Part shown: positions 16,351 to 25,341 of the stretch, piece by piece
How positions within the stretch are numbered: the first letter of the stretch is position 1
How the letters are laid out: every line of letters begins with the position of its first letter
Notes under the pieces: model-generated
What the model saw: the letters and a program-made list of their open reading frames with translations, nothing else
What the model was told of the DNA's origin: nothing
Databases searched by the model: none
Assembly (NCBI GenBank): GCA_001872625.1
Contig: MNXP01000061.1
Span: 1 to 60,724, forward strand
Length of the DNA: 60,724 bases
Source of the DNA: Bacteroidetes bacterium CG2_30_33_31
GTDB taxonomy: Bacteria > Bacteroidota > Bacteroidia > Bacteroidales > UBA1556
Direction: 5' to 3'
Program-made: the position numbers and the translations under genes

Positions 16351-16773
16351 CTAACCAAAAATTTCTCTGTCGCTGAAGAAGAAATTAGTTTCAATAGCAG
16401 CATTTTCATCGCTGTCGCTACCATGGATTGCATTTTCGCCAATGTTAGTACCATAGAGTTTGCGAATTGTTCCCTCTGCGGCTTCTGCTGGGTTGGTGCT
16501 GCCGATAAAATTTCTGTATGCTTCTACAGCATTTTCTTTTTCTACAACCATTGCTATGATTGGTCCAGAAGACATAAAGCTTGTTAATTCATCAAAAAAT
16601 GGACGACCTTTGTGAATTGCATAGAAAGCTTCAGCTTCTTCTTTGCTAAGTTTGGTCATTTTTGCTGCCACAATTTTAAATCCTCCTTCGGCTATTTTGT
16701 TCATTATTGCCGCCATATAACCCTTGCGCATTGCTGTGGGTTTCACCATTGTATAAGTTCTCTTGCCTGCCAT
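16351..16773 (-). CDS. ndk: Nucleoside diphosphate kinase
   Basis: 140 residues from MAGKRTYTMVKP (an in-frame ATG 3 codons earlier is also possible). Catalyses gamma-phosphate exchange between NTPs and NDPs through a phosphohistidine. The active-site motif NAIHGSDSDENA contains the catalytic His; FYAIHKGRPFF and EGTIRKLYG carry the conserved Tyr and Arg. The usual KPD near the N-terminus is KPT here, a mild deviation. Normal length, intact, not obviously in an operon; convergent with the HTH regulator. Confidence 0.95.
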   Translation of the reverse strand: MAGKRTYTMVKPTAMRKGYMAAIMNKIAEGGFKIVAAKMTKLSKEEAEAFYAIHKGRPFFDELTSFMSSGPIIAMVVEKENAVEAYRNFIGSTNPAEAAEGTIRKLYGTNIGENAIHGSDSDENAAIETNFFFSDREIFG

Positions 16774-16875
16774 AAAATGCATTTTATTGTTAATATTTTA
16801 AGGCGGCAAATATAGTCTAATTGGCTATCTGTCTGCATCAAATTGTAAAATATTTAGTGTTAAAAGAAGATAATA

Positions 16876-17829
16876 TTAGAAAACTTCTTTAGCGATTTTC
16901 ATAATATTATCCGATTTACCCATGGTGTAGAAGTGAATTACTGGAGCGCCAGATTTCTTTAATTCTTTGGCTTGCGCTATGGCCCATTCAATTCCCAATT
17001 GTCGAACTGAAATGTTATCTTTGCATTTAATAGCTTCATTTACAAGAGCTTCTGGCATATCTATATGAAATGTTTGAGGTAAATTCATCAACTGATTTAT
17101 GCTTACTAAAGGTTTTAAGCCTGGAATTATTGGAACTTTAATGCCCACTTCTCTGCAATCATTTACAAAATCGAAATATTTTTTATTATCAAAAAACATT
17201 TGGGTAACTATGTATTCAGCACCTGCATCTACTTTCTGTTTTAAATATTTTATATCCAGCTGCTTATTTGGTGCTTCTGAATGTTTTTCTGGATAGCCAG
17301 CCACTCCAATACAAAAGTCGGTTGAGTGAGTATTCTGAAGTTCTTTTTCGAGGTAAATAGCATTGTTTAAGTTGTTTACCTGCTTCACTAATCCTAATGC
17401 ATTTTTATGTCCATCGGGTTCAGGTTTAAAATATTTTACGGTAGATGGAGGATCCCCTCTTAAAAGCATGATATTATTTATTCCTAAAAAATGCAGGTCT
17501 ATGAGAGCATTTTCGGTCTCTTCTTGCGAAAATCCACCACAGATAAGATGTGGCACAACATCTATACCCGTTTTGAAGAGTACTGCTGCAGAAATACCAA
17601 CTGTGCCTGGTCTTTTGCGAACGGTACGTTTTTCGATGTTTCCATTGGGCAAATCTCTATATTCAACTTCCTGTTGATGATAGGTTACATCAATAAATGC
17701 AGGTTCAAATTCGAGCAAATCTTGTATGTTTTGTAGTATTTGTTCAAAATGTTCACCCTTCAATGGGGGCAATATTTCAAACGAAAATAGTGTTCCTTTT
17801 GATTGTCTTATATGATCTATTACTTTCAT
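16876..17829 (-). CDS. metF: 5,10-methylenetetrahydrofolate reductase
   Basis: 317 residues, TIM-barrel flavoprotein that reduces methylene-THF to methyl-THF, the methyl donor used by MetH. Motifs: FSFEILPP near residue 16, the IDVTYHQQ strand, NIMLLRGDPP near 135, IVTQMFFDN near 208, PIIPGLKPL, and a C-terminal HFYTMG. It starts 2 bases after the metH stop, so the pair forms a metH-metF operon, and both should be controlled by the SAM riboswitch upstream of metH. Intact. Confidence 0.96.
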   Translation of the reverse strand: MKVIDHIRQSKGTLFSFEILPPLKGEHFEQILQNIQDLLEFEPAFIDVTYHQQEVEYRDLPNGNIEKRTVRKRPGTVGISAAVLFKTGIDVVPHLICGGFSQEETENALIDLHFLGINNIMLLRGDPPSTVKYFKPEPDGHKNALGLVKQVNNLNNAIYLEKELQNTHSTDFCIGVAGYPEKHSEAPNKQLDIKYLKQKVDAGAEYIVTQMFFDNKKYFDFVNDCREVGIKVPIIPGLKPLVSINQLMNLPQTFHIDMPEALVNEAIKCKDNISVRQLGIEWAIAQAKELKKSGAPVIHFYTMGKSDNIMKIAKEVF

Positions 17830-17831
17830 AT

Positions 17832-20800
17832 TTACTCTATTATGTTTTGTGAAATAAATTTTTTAATTATGGAAATATCCTGTTTTTTGCGTTTTGCAAA
17901 TTCTTCTAATTGGTCAGAATCAATTTTTTCCACATTAAAATATTTTGATTGTGGGTTAGCAAAATAGTAGCCACTTACGGCAGCTGTTGGATACATGGCA
18001 AAGTTCTCCGTCAACAAGATTTCAGTATTTTCTGTGGCCTTTAAAATATCGAATATTTTGGCTTTTTCTGAATGGTCGGGACAGGCGGGATAGCCTGCTG
18101 CAGGCCGAATTCCTCGGTATCTCTCTTTTAAAAAATCTTCGTGGTCAATGGTTTCATTGGGTGCGAACCCCCAATATTCTGTCCTTAATTTATAATGTAA
18201 AAGTTCTGCAAATGCTTCTGCTAAGCGGTCGGCCAAAAGTTTTATCATGATTGCGCTGTAATCGTCGTTAGCATTTTCAAATTCTTTTACATATTTTTCA
18301 ATGCCAATTCCGGTAGTTGCTGCAAAAAATCCTATATAATCTAATGTATTAGATGATTTTGGCGCAATAAAATCTGAAAGACAAAGATTAAAATCTTTGT
18401 TAGCTTGCTGGTTTCTTAGAAATTCTAAGTTAACAATTCCAGCATTGGTTTTTACCTCAACAGTTTCTCCTTCGCTGTTGGCCTCAAATATTCCAATTAC
18501 GGCCTTTGCCTGAAGCCAATGTTTCTCCACTATTTTGTCAAGCATTTTCTGCCCATCTTCAAAGAGTTTGCGAGCTTCTATACCTTTTTCTGGATGTTCA
18601 AAAATATCGGGATATCTACCAGGTATTCTCCACGCGTGAAAAAAGAAGCTCCAGTCGATAAATGGAATTATTTCTTTTAAATCGAAATTAGTTAAAATAT
18701 TTAATCCCAATTTATTAGGCTTTGTTATTTTGGCATCAAATCTATTCCATTTAAAGGATTTTTCTTTGGCTTTTTCAAAAGAGATATATTCTTTTTTGAT
18801 ATTTTTAGCGGCTATTTTTTGCCTTAAAATGTTGTATCTATCTTTAATTTCTTGATGAAATTTATACTTTAAATCATCCGAAATTAATTTTGCAGCTACA
18901 TTTACGCTCAGTGAAGCATCCTTTACATGCACTACTGCTGAATCATAGCTTGGAGATATTTTTACAGCAGTATGTATTTCCGATGTTGTGGCACCTCCGA
19001 TTAGAATAGGAATATTCATTCCTCTTCTTTTCATTTCGGCAGCTACATTTGCCATTTCTTCCAACGATGGAGTTATCAATCCGCTAAGTCCCACAATATC
19101 AACTTTTTCATCGATAGCTGTTTGAATTATTTTTTCGGTAGGCACCATTACGCCGAGGTCGATAACTTCAAAATTATTGCATGCTAAAACTACTCCCACA
19201 ATATTTTTCCCAATATCATGAACATCGCCTTTCACCGTTGCCAATAATATTTTTCCTGCAGAGGTTTTTTCGCCATTATTTTCCGCTTCAATGTAGGGCA
19301 TAAGGATTGCCACAGCTGTTTTCATCACTCTTGCACTCTTCACAACTTGCGGAAGGAACATTTTGCCGCTACCAAATAATTCGCCGACAATATTCATCCC
19401 ATTCATTAATGGTTTTTCTATTATTGAAAGTGCAGAAGGATAAGCTTTTAGAGCTTCATTTATATCTTCCTCAATAAATGAGGTAAGTCCTTTTACTAAT
19501 GAATGGGAGAGTCTCTCCTCTATATTTTTATTTCTCCATTCTTCTTCTTTTACTAATTCTACTTGACCATTACTTTTATGATTTGAAGCATAGTCAATTA
19601 GTTTTTCTGTGGCTTGAGAATTTCTATTAAGTATCACGTCTTCAACGAGTAAAAGAAGGTCTTTTGGAATATCATCATAAATTTGCAGCATTGCTGGATT
19701 CACTATTCCCATATCCATACCTGCTTTAATGGCGTGATATAGAAAAGCGGAATGCATTGCCTCACGAACGGTGTCATGACCTCTAAAAGCAAAAGAAAGA
19801 TTGCTTACACCGCCACTGACTTTGGAATAAGGAAGATTCTTTTTTATCCATTTGGTAGCCTCAATAAAATCGACTGCATAATTGTTATGTTCCTCAATGC
19901 CAGTACCTATGGTTAATATATTTGGGTCAAAAATAATATTTTCTGCAGGGAAATGTATTTTTAAAGTAAGCAAGTCATAAGCTCTCTTGCAAATTTTTAT
20001 TTTCTCGTCGAGCGAGGATGCTTGACCTTTTTCATCAAAAGCCATTACAACCACTGCAGCACCATAGCGTTTTATTTTTTTTGCATGTTCTAAAAATATT
20101 GTTTCACCTTCTTTTAAGCTTATTGAGTTGACGATTGTTTTGCCTTGTATTCTTTTCAAACCCTCCTCCAAAACATCCCATTTGGAGCTGTCGAGCATTA
20201 TAGGAACTTTTGCAATATCTGGTTCTGACATAACAAGATTTACAAATTTAGCCATTTCTTCTTTGGCATCCAGCATGGCATCATCCATGCAAATATCTAT
20301 TATCTGTGCACCGCCATCCACTTGATTTCTAGCGATTTCAAGAGCTTCTTCGTATTTTTTATCCCTTATAAGTCGTGCAAATTTTCGCGAACCACTTACA
20401 TTTGTTCTCTCGCCAATATTTACGAAATTTGATTCTTTTGTAATTTTTACTGGTTCTAATCCGCTTAGCATAGTTATATGCTGATTTATTGGTGGAATTC
20501 TGACGGCAGAATTTTTCGATTTTTCGGCAAATTCATGAATATGCTCAGGAGTAGTTCCGCAGCAACCACCGACAATATTTACAAATTTATTGTCAATAAA
20601 ATCTACGATATGATGACCCATTGAGTGCGGCGTCTCATCATATTCTCCAAACTGATTTGGCAAACCAGCATTAGGATAAGCGCTTACAAAGAAGGAGGAA
20701 TTTTTAGACATCTCCTCGAGATATGGTCTCATTTCTTTTGCTCCCAGAGCACAGTTTAGCCCAATGCTTAAAACTTCTATGTGAGATAATGAAGTAAGAA

Positions 20801-21488
20801 AAGCATTTATTGTTTGTCCAGAAAGTGTTCTGCCACTGGAATCGGTAATGGTACCAGAAATCATAATGGGAACTTTTTCTCCGATATCATCCATAAAAGT
20901 TTCAATGGCAAAAAGAGCAGCTTTTGCGTTTAAAGTATCAAAAATTGTTTCCACAAGAAAAATATCTACGCCGCCATCCCAAAGACCTTTTGCTTGCTCA
21001 TAATAAGCTTCTTTCAAGTCGTCGTAACTTACGGCTCTAAAACCTGGGTCACTAACTTTAGGTGACATGGAAGCCGTTTTATTAGTAGGACCAATAGCGC
21101 CAGCAACAAAGCGTGGTTTTGATGTGTTTTTGGCAGTAAATTTTTTTGCTGCTTTTACAGCAATCTTTGCTGCCTCCAAATTTATTTCGTAAGCCAAATT
21201 CTCCATGCCATAGTCGGATAAGCTGATTTTCTGAGAGTTAAAAGTGTTTGTCTCTATAATATCTGCACCAGCTTCAAGGTATTCTTCATGGATTTTTTCA
21301 ATTAATTCTGGTTTGGTAAGGCTCAAAAGGTCATTATTGCCTTTTAAAAGTTGTTTCCAGTCTTTGAAACGCTCACCTCTATAATCTTTTTCTTCTAACT
21401 TCTCCTTTTGAATCATGGTTCCCATGGCTCCATCGAGTATCATTATTCTCTGTGATAATATGCTTTTTAATATTTGTATTTTGTTCAT
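17832..21488 (-). CDS. metH: Cobalamin-dependent methionine synthase
   Basis: 1218 residues, full length for MetH. Domain order: homocysteine-binding (1-325) with zinc ligands in GLNCALG and GGCCGTT; pterin-binding (about 350-620; [14 protein letters not shown]); cobalamin cap and binding (about 640-880) with the DVHDIGKN motif whose His (about 758) is the lower axial cobalt ligand; and the SAM-dependent reactivation domain (about 890-1218) with [12 protein letters not shown] near 1130. It transfers the methyl group of methyl-THF to homocysteine via B12. All modules are present, unlike some Bacteroidota in which parts are split off. First gene of the metH-metF operon; a SAM-I riboswitch lies about 110 bases upstream. 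Confidence 0.97.
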   Translation of the reverse strand: MNKIQILKSILSQRIMILDGAMGTMIQKEKLEEKDYRGERFKDWKQLLKGNNDLLSLTKPELIEKIHEEYLEAGADIIETNTFNSQKISLSDYGMENLAYEINLEAAKIAVKAAKKFTAKNTSKPRFVAGAIGPTNKTASMSPKVSDPGFRAVSYDDLKEAYYEQAKGLWDGGVDIFLVETIFDTLNAKAALFAIETFMDDIGEKVPIMISGTITDSSGRTLSGQTINAFLTSLSHIEVLSIGLNCALGAKEMRPYLEEMSKNSSFFVSAYPNAGLPNQFGEYDETPHSMGHHIVDFIDNKFVNIVGGCCGTTPEHIHEFAEKSKNSAVRIPPINQHITMLSGLEPVKITKESNFVNIGERTNVSGSRKFARLIRDKKYEEALEIARNQVDGGAQIIDICMDDAMLDAKEEMAKFVNLVMSEPDIAKVPIMLDSSKWDVLEEGLKRIQGKTIVNSISLKEGETIFLEHAKKIKRYGAAVVVMAFDEKGQASSLDEKIKICKRAYDLLTLKIHFPAENIIFDPNILTIGTGIEEHNNYAVDFIEATKWIKKNLPYSKVSGGVSNLSFAFRGHDTVREAMHSAFLYHAIKAGMDMGIVNPAMLQIYDDIPKDLLLLVEDVILNRNSQATEKLIDYASNHKSNGQVELVKEEEWRNKNIEERLSHSLVKGLTSFIEEDINEALKAYPSALSIIEKPLMNGMNIVGELFGSGKMFLPQVVKSARVMKTAVAILMPYIEAENNGEKTSAGKILLATVKGDVHDIGKNIVGVVLACNNFEVIDLGVMVPTEKIIQTAIDEKVDIVGLSGLITPSLEEMANVAAEMKRRGMNIPILIGGATTSEIHTAVKISPSYDSAVVHVKDASLSVNVAAKLISDDLKYKFHQEIKDRYNILRQKIAAKNIKKEYISFEKAKEKSFKWNRFDAKITKPNKLGLNILTNFDLKEIIPFIDWSFFFHAWRIPGRYPDIFEHPEKGIEARKLFEDGQKMLDKIVEKHWLQAKAVIGIFEANSEGETVEVKTNAGIVNLEFLRNQQANKDFNLCLSDFIAPKSSNTLDYIGFFAATTGIGIEKYVKEFENANDDYSAIMIKLLADRLAEAFAELLHYKLRTEYWGFAPNETIDHEDFLKERYRGIRPAAGYPACPDHSEKAKIFDILKATENTEILLTENFAMYPTAAVSGYYFANPQSKYFNVEKIDSDQLEEFAKRKKQDISIIKKFISQNIIE

Positions 21489-21600
21489 AATGTATTTTTT
21501 CTTAAAATTTTATTTTTGAGCACAATGCTTTCATGCAGTTAATAAATTGCAATTTATCTAAACCAACTAAAATAAAATTTATCATTATTAAAATTAATCA

Positions 21601-21710
21601 ATTTATAATCATCACTTATACAGTGATTTAGGTATTGGCACCTTTTCCTTCTAATAAGGAAGGTTGTCAGAGTTTCATAGAGCCTAATCTCTCCACTCTT
21701 CTTTATAAAT
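21601..21710 (-). promoter_or_regulatory. SAM-I riboswitch (S box) controlling metH-metF
   Basis: Read on the minus strand the conserved S-box core is plain: AGAGTGGAGAGATTAGGC, CTATGAAACTCTGACAACC, AAGGTGCCAATACC. P1 pairs 21703-21710 with 21601-21608 (ATTTATAA / TTATAAAT), and P4 is ATCACT-N5-AGTGAT (21610-21626). The class binds S-adenosylmethionine and shuts off methionine genes. No canonical terminator stem with U-run is obvious in the 110 bases before metH; a 16-base palindrome ATAAATTGCAATTTAT lies at 21542-21557 and may be part of the expression platform. Confidence 0.93.
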
Positions 21711-21748
21711 CAAAAATTCCTTAGAAAGGGATATTTGAATTCTGATGG

Positions 21749-21756
21749 CAAAGGTA
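21749..21756 (-). promoter_or_regulatory. -7 element of the metH operon promoter
   Basis: TACCTTTG on the minus strand matches TAnnTTTG and would start transcription near 21742, about 30 bases before riboswitch helix P1. No good -33 TTG was seen. Confidence 0.45.
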
Positions 21757-21852
21757 TAATTATTTTTTCATTGAAAATGATATAATTATCATGAATTATT
21801 GCATCATATTTTTGTTTTGAATAAGATTGCAAATCTTACAATCCAAGGCAAG

Positions 21853-21899
21853 TCAATTCCTTTTAAATTATTCTATGGGAATAATTTAAAAGGAATTGA
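21853..21899. repeat. Perfect 21-bp inverted repeat between divergent genes
   Basis: Arms 21853-21873 and 21879-21899 are perfectly complementary, with a 5-base loop (TATGG). A second, smaller hairpin TAAGATT-GCA-AATCTTA is beside it at 21822-21838. Neither is followed by a T-run, so terminator function is unlikely. They lie between the metH promoter and the rhomboid promoter. Candidates are a cruciform regulatory site or the remnant of a small palindromic element. Confidence 0.65.
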
Positions 21900-21932
21900 A
21901 TAAAATATTTACTTTTTGAATGACGAATATTT

Positions 21933-21940
21933 TATCTTTG
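21933..21940 (+). promoter_or_regulatory. -7 element upstream of the rhomboid gene
   Basis: TATCTTTG matches TAnnTTTG 4 bases before the ATG at 21945. If it is used, the message would begin at or just after that ATG, which favours the in-frame ATG at 21960 as the real start. Confidence 0.4.
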
Positions 21941-21944
21941 ACAG

Positions 21945-22655
21945 ATGATTTTAAGTAAAATGGATAAGGAGTTAAGGCGAATTTTAACGAGCTTAAAATG
22001 GCCATTGATATTTTTGGCAGTAATGTGGTTAGTTTTTGTTTTGCAGAATATTTTCAATTTAGATTTAGCATTTTTAGGAGTTCATCCATTGCATGCGGAT
22101 GGTTTATTGGGAATTATTACTGGCGTTTTTATTCATGGCAATCTGGGTCATATTTTTAGCAATTCCTTTCCATTTTTAATTCTTGGCTGGGCGTTATTTT
22201 ATTTTTATCAAGAGTTTGCATTCAAGAGTTTGATAATGATGTGGTTAACTACTGGAATTTGGGTTTGGTTTTTTGCAAGGACAAATTATCATATTGGTGC
22301 TTCGGGTTTAATTTACGCTATGGCTTCTTTTCATATTGTCAGCGCTTTAATACGTAAAGTTTTTGGTTTAATGGCTTTTGCAATGCTGGTGATTTTTCTC
22401 TATGGAAGCATGGTTTGGGGCTTTTTCCCTGAGCTTTTTCCAAAAGAAAATATTTCTTGGGAGTCTCATATCATGGGTGCAATTGCTGGGATAGTTTTTG
22501 CATTTTATTTCAGAAAACAAGGAGTTCAGAAACCTTCTTTGGAGGACGAATTTGACGACGAATTTGATGAAAACGATGATGAGGATTTATCTCCTTATCA
22601 TACTCATATAAAATATTATTATACTGATAATAAAGACAATACAATAGATGATTAA
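21945..22655 (+). CDS. Rhomboid-family intramembrane serine protease
   Basis: 236 residues (an in-frame ATG at 21960 is an alternative start). Six hydrophobic segments with rhomboid active-site motifs: GNLGHIFSNSFPF (H-x3-N, oxyanion side), HIGASGLIYA with nucleophile Ser, and SHIMGAIAG with the catalytic His. It cleaves membrane-spanning substrates within the inner membrane; the substrate is unknown. The C-terminal tail (about 195-236) is strikingly acidic (Asp/Glu-rich), cytoplasmic and low complexity. Single gene, convergent with the OppC-like gene. Confidence 0.9.
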   Translation: MILSKMDKELRRILTSLKWPLIFLAVMWLVFVLQNIFNLDLAFLGVHPLHADGLLGIITGVFIHGNLGHIFSNSFPFLILGWALFYFYQEFAFKSLIMMWLTTGIWVWFFARTNYHIGASGLIYAMASFHIVSALIRKVFGLMAFAMLVIFLYGSMVWGFFPELFPKENISWESHIMGAIAGIVFAFYFRKQGVQKPSLEDEFDDEFDENDDEDLSPYHTHIKYYYTDNKDNTIDD

Positions 22656-22667
22656 TTTTATAACTTA

Positions 22668-22703
22668 TCAGAAATAAAATCTCTTTTAAGAGTATTTTTC
22701 TGA
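22668..22703. terminator. Possible bidirectional terminator hairpin
   Basis: TCAGAAA (22668-22674) and CTCTT (22681-22685) pair with AAGAG (22688-22692) and TTTCTGA (22697-22703) around small internal loops, between two convergent genes. The stem is interrupted and the loop tight, so this is a weak call. Confidence 0.35.
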
Positions 22704-22738
22704 GCTATAAAGCTGACTTACATCTGACAATATTTAAA

Positions 22739-23968
22739 TTAATCTTGAACAGTTTTAACATCTAAAGCATCGCGCAGCCCATTTCCAACAATCATAAAAG
22801 TAAGTACCATTAGCATAATTGCTAATCCTGGAATTATTGCCAAATATGCATAATCGAGAATTATATATCCATAATGTTCTTTAATCATGGTGCCCCATGA
22901 TGGCACTGGAGGTTGAACGCCAATACCAAGGAAACTTAATCCAGCTTCTATAAGAATTGCTGAGGCGAAATTTGCAGCCGAGATAACAATTACGGGGCTT
23001 AGAATATTTGGCAAAACATGACGGAATAGTATCCTAAAATTTGAGTATCCAAATGCAATTCCAGCTTCAACAAATTCTTTATTTCTTATACTCATCACTT
23101 GCCCTCGCACAACTCGTGCAACTTCTACCCACATTGTAAGTCCCACAGCTATAAATACTTGCCAGAAACCTTTGCCCAAAGCCATAGTGATAGCAATTAC
23201 AAGCAGCAAGGTTGGTATGCTCCACACAACATTTATAAACCAAATAATTAATTCGTCAATTTTACCACCCAGATAGCCAGATATTAATCCTAAGCTTATT
23301 CCAATTATAAGTGAAATGAACACAGCAATAAATCCCACCGAAAGGCTTACTCGGCTTCCAATAATTAATTGGCTTAATAAATCGCGCCCAAAGCGGTCGG
23401 TTCCTAATAAATAGGTTCGAACTTCTATATTTTTTGTCCTTACCAAATTTTGAAGTTCTGCCAAATCAATATTTTGCTCTTTGCCACTTATTTCTTTAAA
23501 AATTACAGTTTTATTTTTTAAAATTATTGTTCGTGGCTGAATGGAAAAAGCAATATCTGTGAGTTCATAATTTATTTTTTCACCATTATTCGGAGTCATT
23601 CCAGTGAAAAGTTCTGCTTCTAAAAATTGACCATTTATCTTGTAGGAAAATATTGGAATATCCTCATAATCATTTGTTTTACCATAAATCATAGTCAATA
23701 AAATTGATGATTTTTTTTCTGGTTGATTAGATTTAAGATTTAATATCTTAACTTTAAAACCTGGTTTTTTTGTCGATAATTCCAAATTTTGATTATTTGC
23801 AAATGGAGTTTTATCGGGAGTGAGAAGGTATCCGAGAACAGCAATAATTACAAAAATGCAAATATAAATTAGTGCAAACATGGAAAGCTTATTTCTCTTA
23901 AACCTTTGGAGAGCAAGCCCTGATAGGGATGTGGAGTTTTGATAAAATTTTGCCTTTCTAAATTTCAT
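22739..23968 (-). CDS. ABC transporter permease, oligopeptide OppC/DppC type
   Basis: 409 residues. An OppC-type N-terminal segment (LALQRFKRNKLSMFALIYI, then TM1 at about 30-50), a long extracytoplasmic insertion (about 60-190) rich in beta strands, then a conserved membrane domain (about 195-405) with LGTDRFGRDLLSQLIIGSRVSL and the EAA-loop FVEAGIAFGYSNFRILFRHVLPN. This type forms the inner-membrane channel for peptide or related solutes. The long insertion between TM1 and TM2 is seen in Bacteroidota homologues. No OppB, ATPase or binding protein is nearby, so it is an orphan half-permease here. It overlaps the preceding phosphatase gene by 11 bases. Confidence 0.88.
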   Translation of the reverse strand: MKFRKAKFYQNSTSLSGLALQRFKRNKLSMFALIYICIFVIIAVLGYLLTPDKTPFANNQNLELSTKKPGFKVKILNLKSNQPEKKSSILLTMIYGKTNDYEDIPIFSYKINGQFLEAELFTGMTPNNGEKINYELTDIAFSIQPRTIILKNKTVIFKEISGKEQNIDLAELQNLVRTKNIEVRTYLLGTDRFGRDLLSQLIIGSRVSLSVGFIAVFISLIIGISLGLISGYLGGKIDELIIWFINVVWSIPTLLLVIAITMALGKGFWQVFIAVGLTMWVEVARVVRGQVMSIRNKEFVEAGIAFGYSNFRILFRHVLPNILSPVIVISAANFASAILIEAGLSFLGIGVQPPVPSWGTMIKEHYGYIILDYAYLAIIPGLAIMLMVLTFMIVGNGLRDALDVKTVQD

Positions 23969-24446
23969 TATTATTTTTTTCCCTTTCTAATAATCCTATC
24001 AAAATATTTGATGCTAAAACCTGAGCTGATTTCAAAATCATTGCATAATTAAGGTCAAATCCATTGTCATAATAAGGGTCAGGAATGGAAATATTTTTTT
24101 TAGGCTCATAAATATTCATAAATAAATCAACCTTTTTTTTCTGAGATTCGGAGGCTTTATTTATGATAAAATCATAATTGCTTTTGTCCATGGCGAAAAT
24201 AAAATCGAAATTTTCAAGGTCATAAGGAGTAATCTTTCTTGCTCTTAAATTTGAAATATTTATATTGTGTTTTGCCAATTCTTGTTGAGCTCTTCTGTCT
24301 GGCGATTCTCCTTGGTGCATTGAAATAGTGCCAGCAGAATCAATGATTGCTGAAATATTATTCTTCCTAAATACTTCTCTAACAATACCTTCAGCCATCG
24401 GCGACCTGCAAATATTTCCCATACAAACGAAGAGATATTTCTTCAT
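23958..24446 (-). CDS. Low-molecular-weight protein tyrosine phosphatase
   Basis: 162 residues. The catalytic P-loop is at the N-terminus: Cys8-MGNIC-Arg14-Ser (CX5R); the general-acid Asp is in the DPYYDNGFD segment near residue 127. These cytoplasmic enzymes dephosphorylate tyrosine in proteins, often regulators of polysaccharide export (established). No tyrosine kinase is in the window. The 3' end overlaps the OppC-like permease gene by 11 bases, so the two are co-translated. Confidence 0.92.
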   Translation of the reverse strand: MKKYLFVCMGNICRSPMAEGIVREVFRKNNISAIIDSAGTISMHQGESPDRRAQQELAKHNINISNLRARKITPYDLENFDFIFAMDKSNYDFIINKASESQKKKVDLFMNIYEPKKNISIPDPYYDNGFDLNYAMILKSAQVLASNILIGLLEREKNNNEI

Positions 24447-24610
24447 AATATTGATGAATTTTTAGACTTCTAAAGTAATTTAAAATCTGATAAACAAAAA
24501 TGGAATTTACTATTCAGAAATATCGATTCTTGGAAATTTCCCTATCGATTTTTTATAAAACTCAGTTTATAATAAATAACAGCCATACATAGTAATATGA
24601 TGATTTTATG

Positions 24611-24618
24611 TAGTTTTG
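24611..24618 (+). promoter_or_regulatory. -7 element upstream of the nitroreductase gene
   Basis: TAGTTTTG matches TAnnTTTG, 21 bases before the ATG. Confidence 0.4.
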
Positions 24619-24639
24619 TAGCCTAAATTTTAATACCAA

Positions 24640-25272
24640 ATGAGTACAATTATAGAATCATTAAAATGGAGATACGCTACCAAAATATTTGATATAAATA
24701 GAAAACTTACAGATAATCAGGTTAATACACTCAAACATTCAATAAGTTTAACGGCTTCTTCTTTAGGACTTCAACCTTATAAAATTATTGTGGTGAGTGA
24801 TCACAAAATCAAAAAATCTCTTTTTCCACACTCTTATAATCAACTGCAGATCACTACAGCATCTCACTTATTTGTGTTTTGTGCAATTGAAAAAATTGAT
24901 GATTCCTACACCCAAGAATTTATCAAACTTATGTCTAAAATTCAGAATAAATCCATGGAGGATTTACACGGATATAAATCCATGATTAATAATTTTATCA
25001 ATAATTCTGACGATGGCGCGAAGCTCTTATGGGCATCCAAACAGACATATATTGCAATCGGCAACTTATTGACAACTTGTGCCTTGGAGGAAATTGATGC
25101 TTGTCCGATGGAAGGCTTTGATGCCGAAAAATATAGCGAAATTCTCTCCTTAAAAGAAAAAGGTTTGAAAGTTTTAGCCTTAGTTGCAACTGGCTTTCGT
25201 AGTAAAGATGATAAATATGGAATTATGCCAAAAGTTAGAAAAGTTTACTCCGATTTATTTGTAGAGATGTAA
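24640..25272 (+). CDS. NAD(P)H-dependent nitroreductase-family oxidoreductase
   Basis: 210 residues. The N-terminal LKWRYATKIFDINRKL matches the FMN-binding N-terminus of NfsB-like nitroreductases; SSLGLQPYKIIVV, GNLLTTCALEEIDACPMEGFD and VLALVATGFRSKDDKYG are the other family blocks. It is a cytoplasmic FMN homodimer reducing nitro compounds, quinones or flavins with NAD(P)H. Substrate unknown. Single gene upstream of miaB, with separate -7 elements for each. Confidence 0.9.
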   Translation: MSTIIESLKWRYATKIFDINRKLTDNQVNTLKHSISLTASSLGLQPYKIIVVSDHKIKKSLFPHSYNQLQITTASHLFVFCAIEKIDDSYTQEFIKLMSKIQNKSMEDLHGYKSMINNFINNSDDGAKLLWASKQTYIAIGNLLTTCALEEIDACPMEGFDAEKYSEILSLKEKGLKVLALVATGFRSKDDKYGIMPKVRKVYSDLFVEM

Positions 25273-25307
25273 TACTAATTGTCGAATTTACATTAGCATA
25301 AAAAAGT

Positions 25308-25315
25308 TATTTTTG
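25308..25315 (+). promoter_or_regulatory. -7 element upstream of miaB
   Basis: TATTTTTG matches TAnnTTTG, 26 bases before the ATG; no well-placed -33 TTG. Confidence 0.4.
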
Positions 25316-25341
25316 CCGACTATCGAAAATTATCCTTTTAC

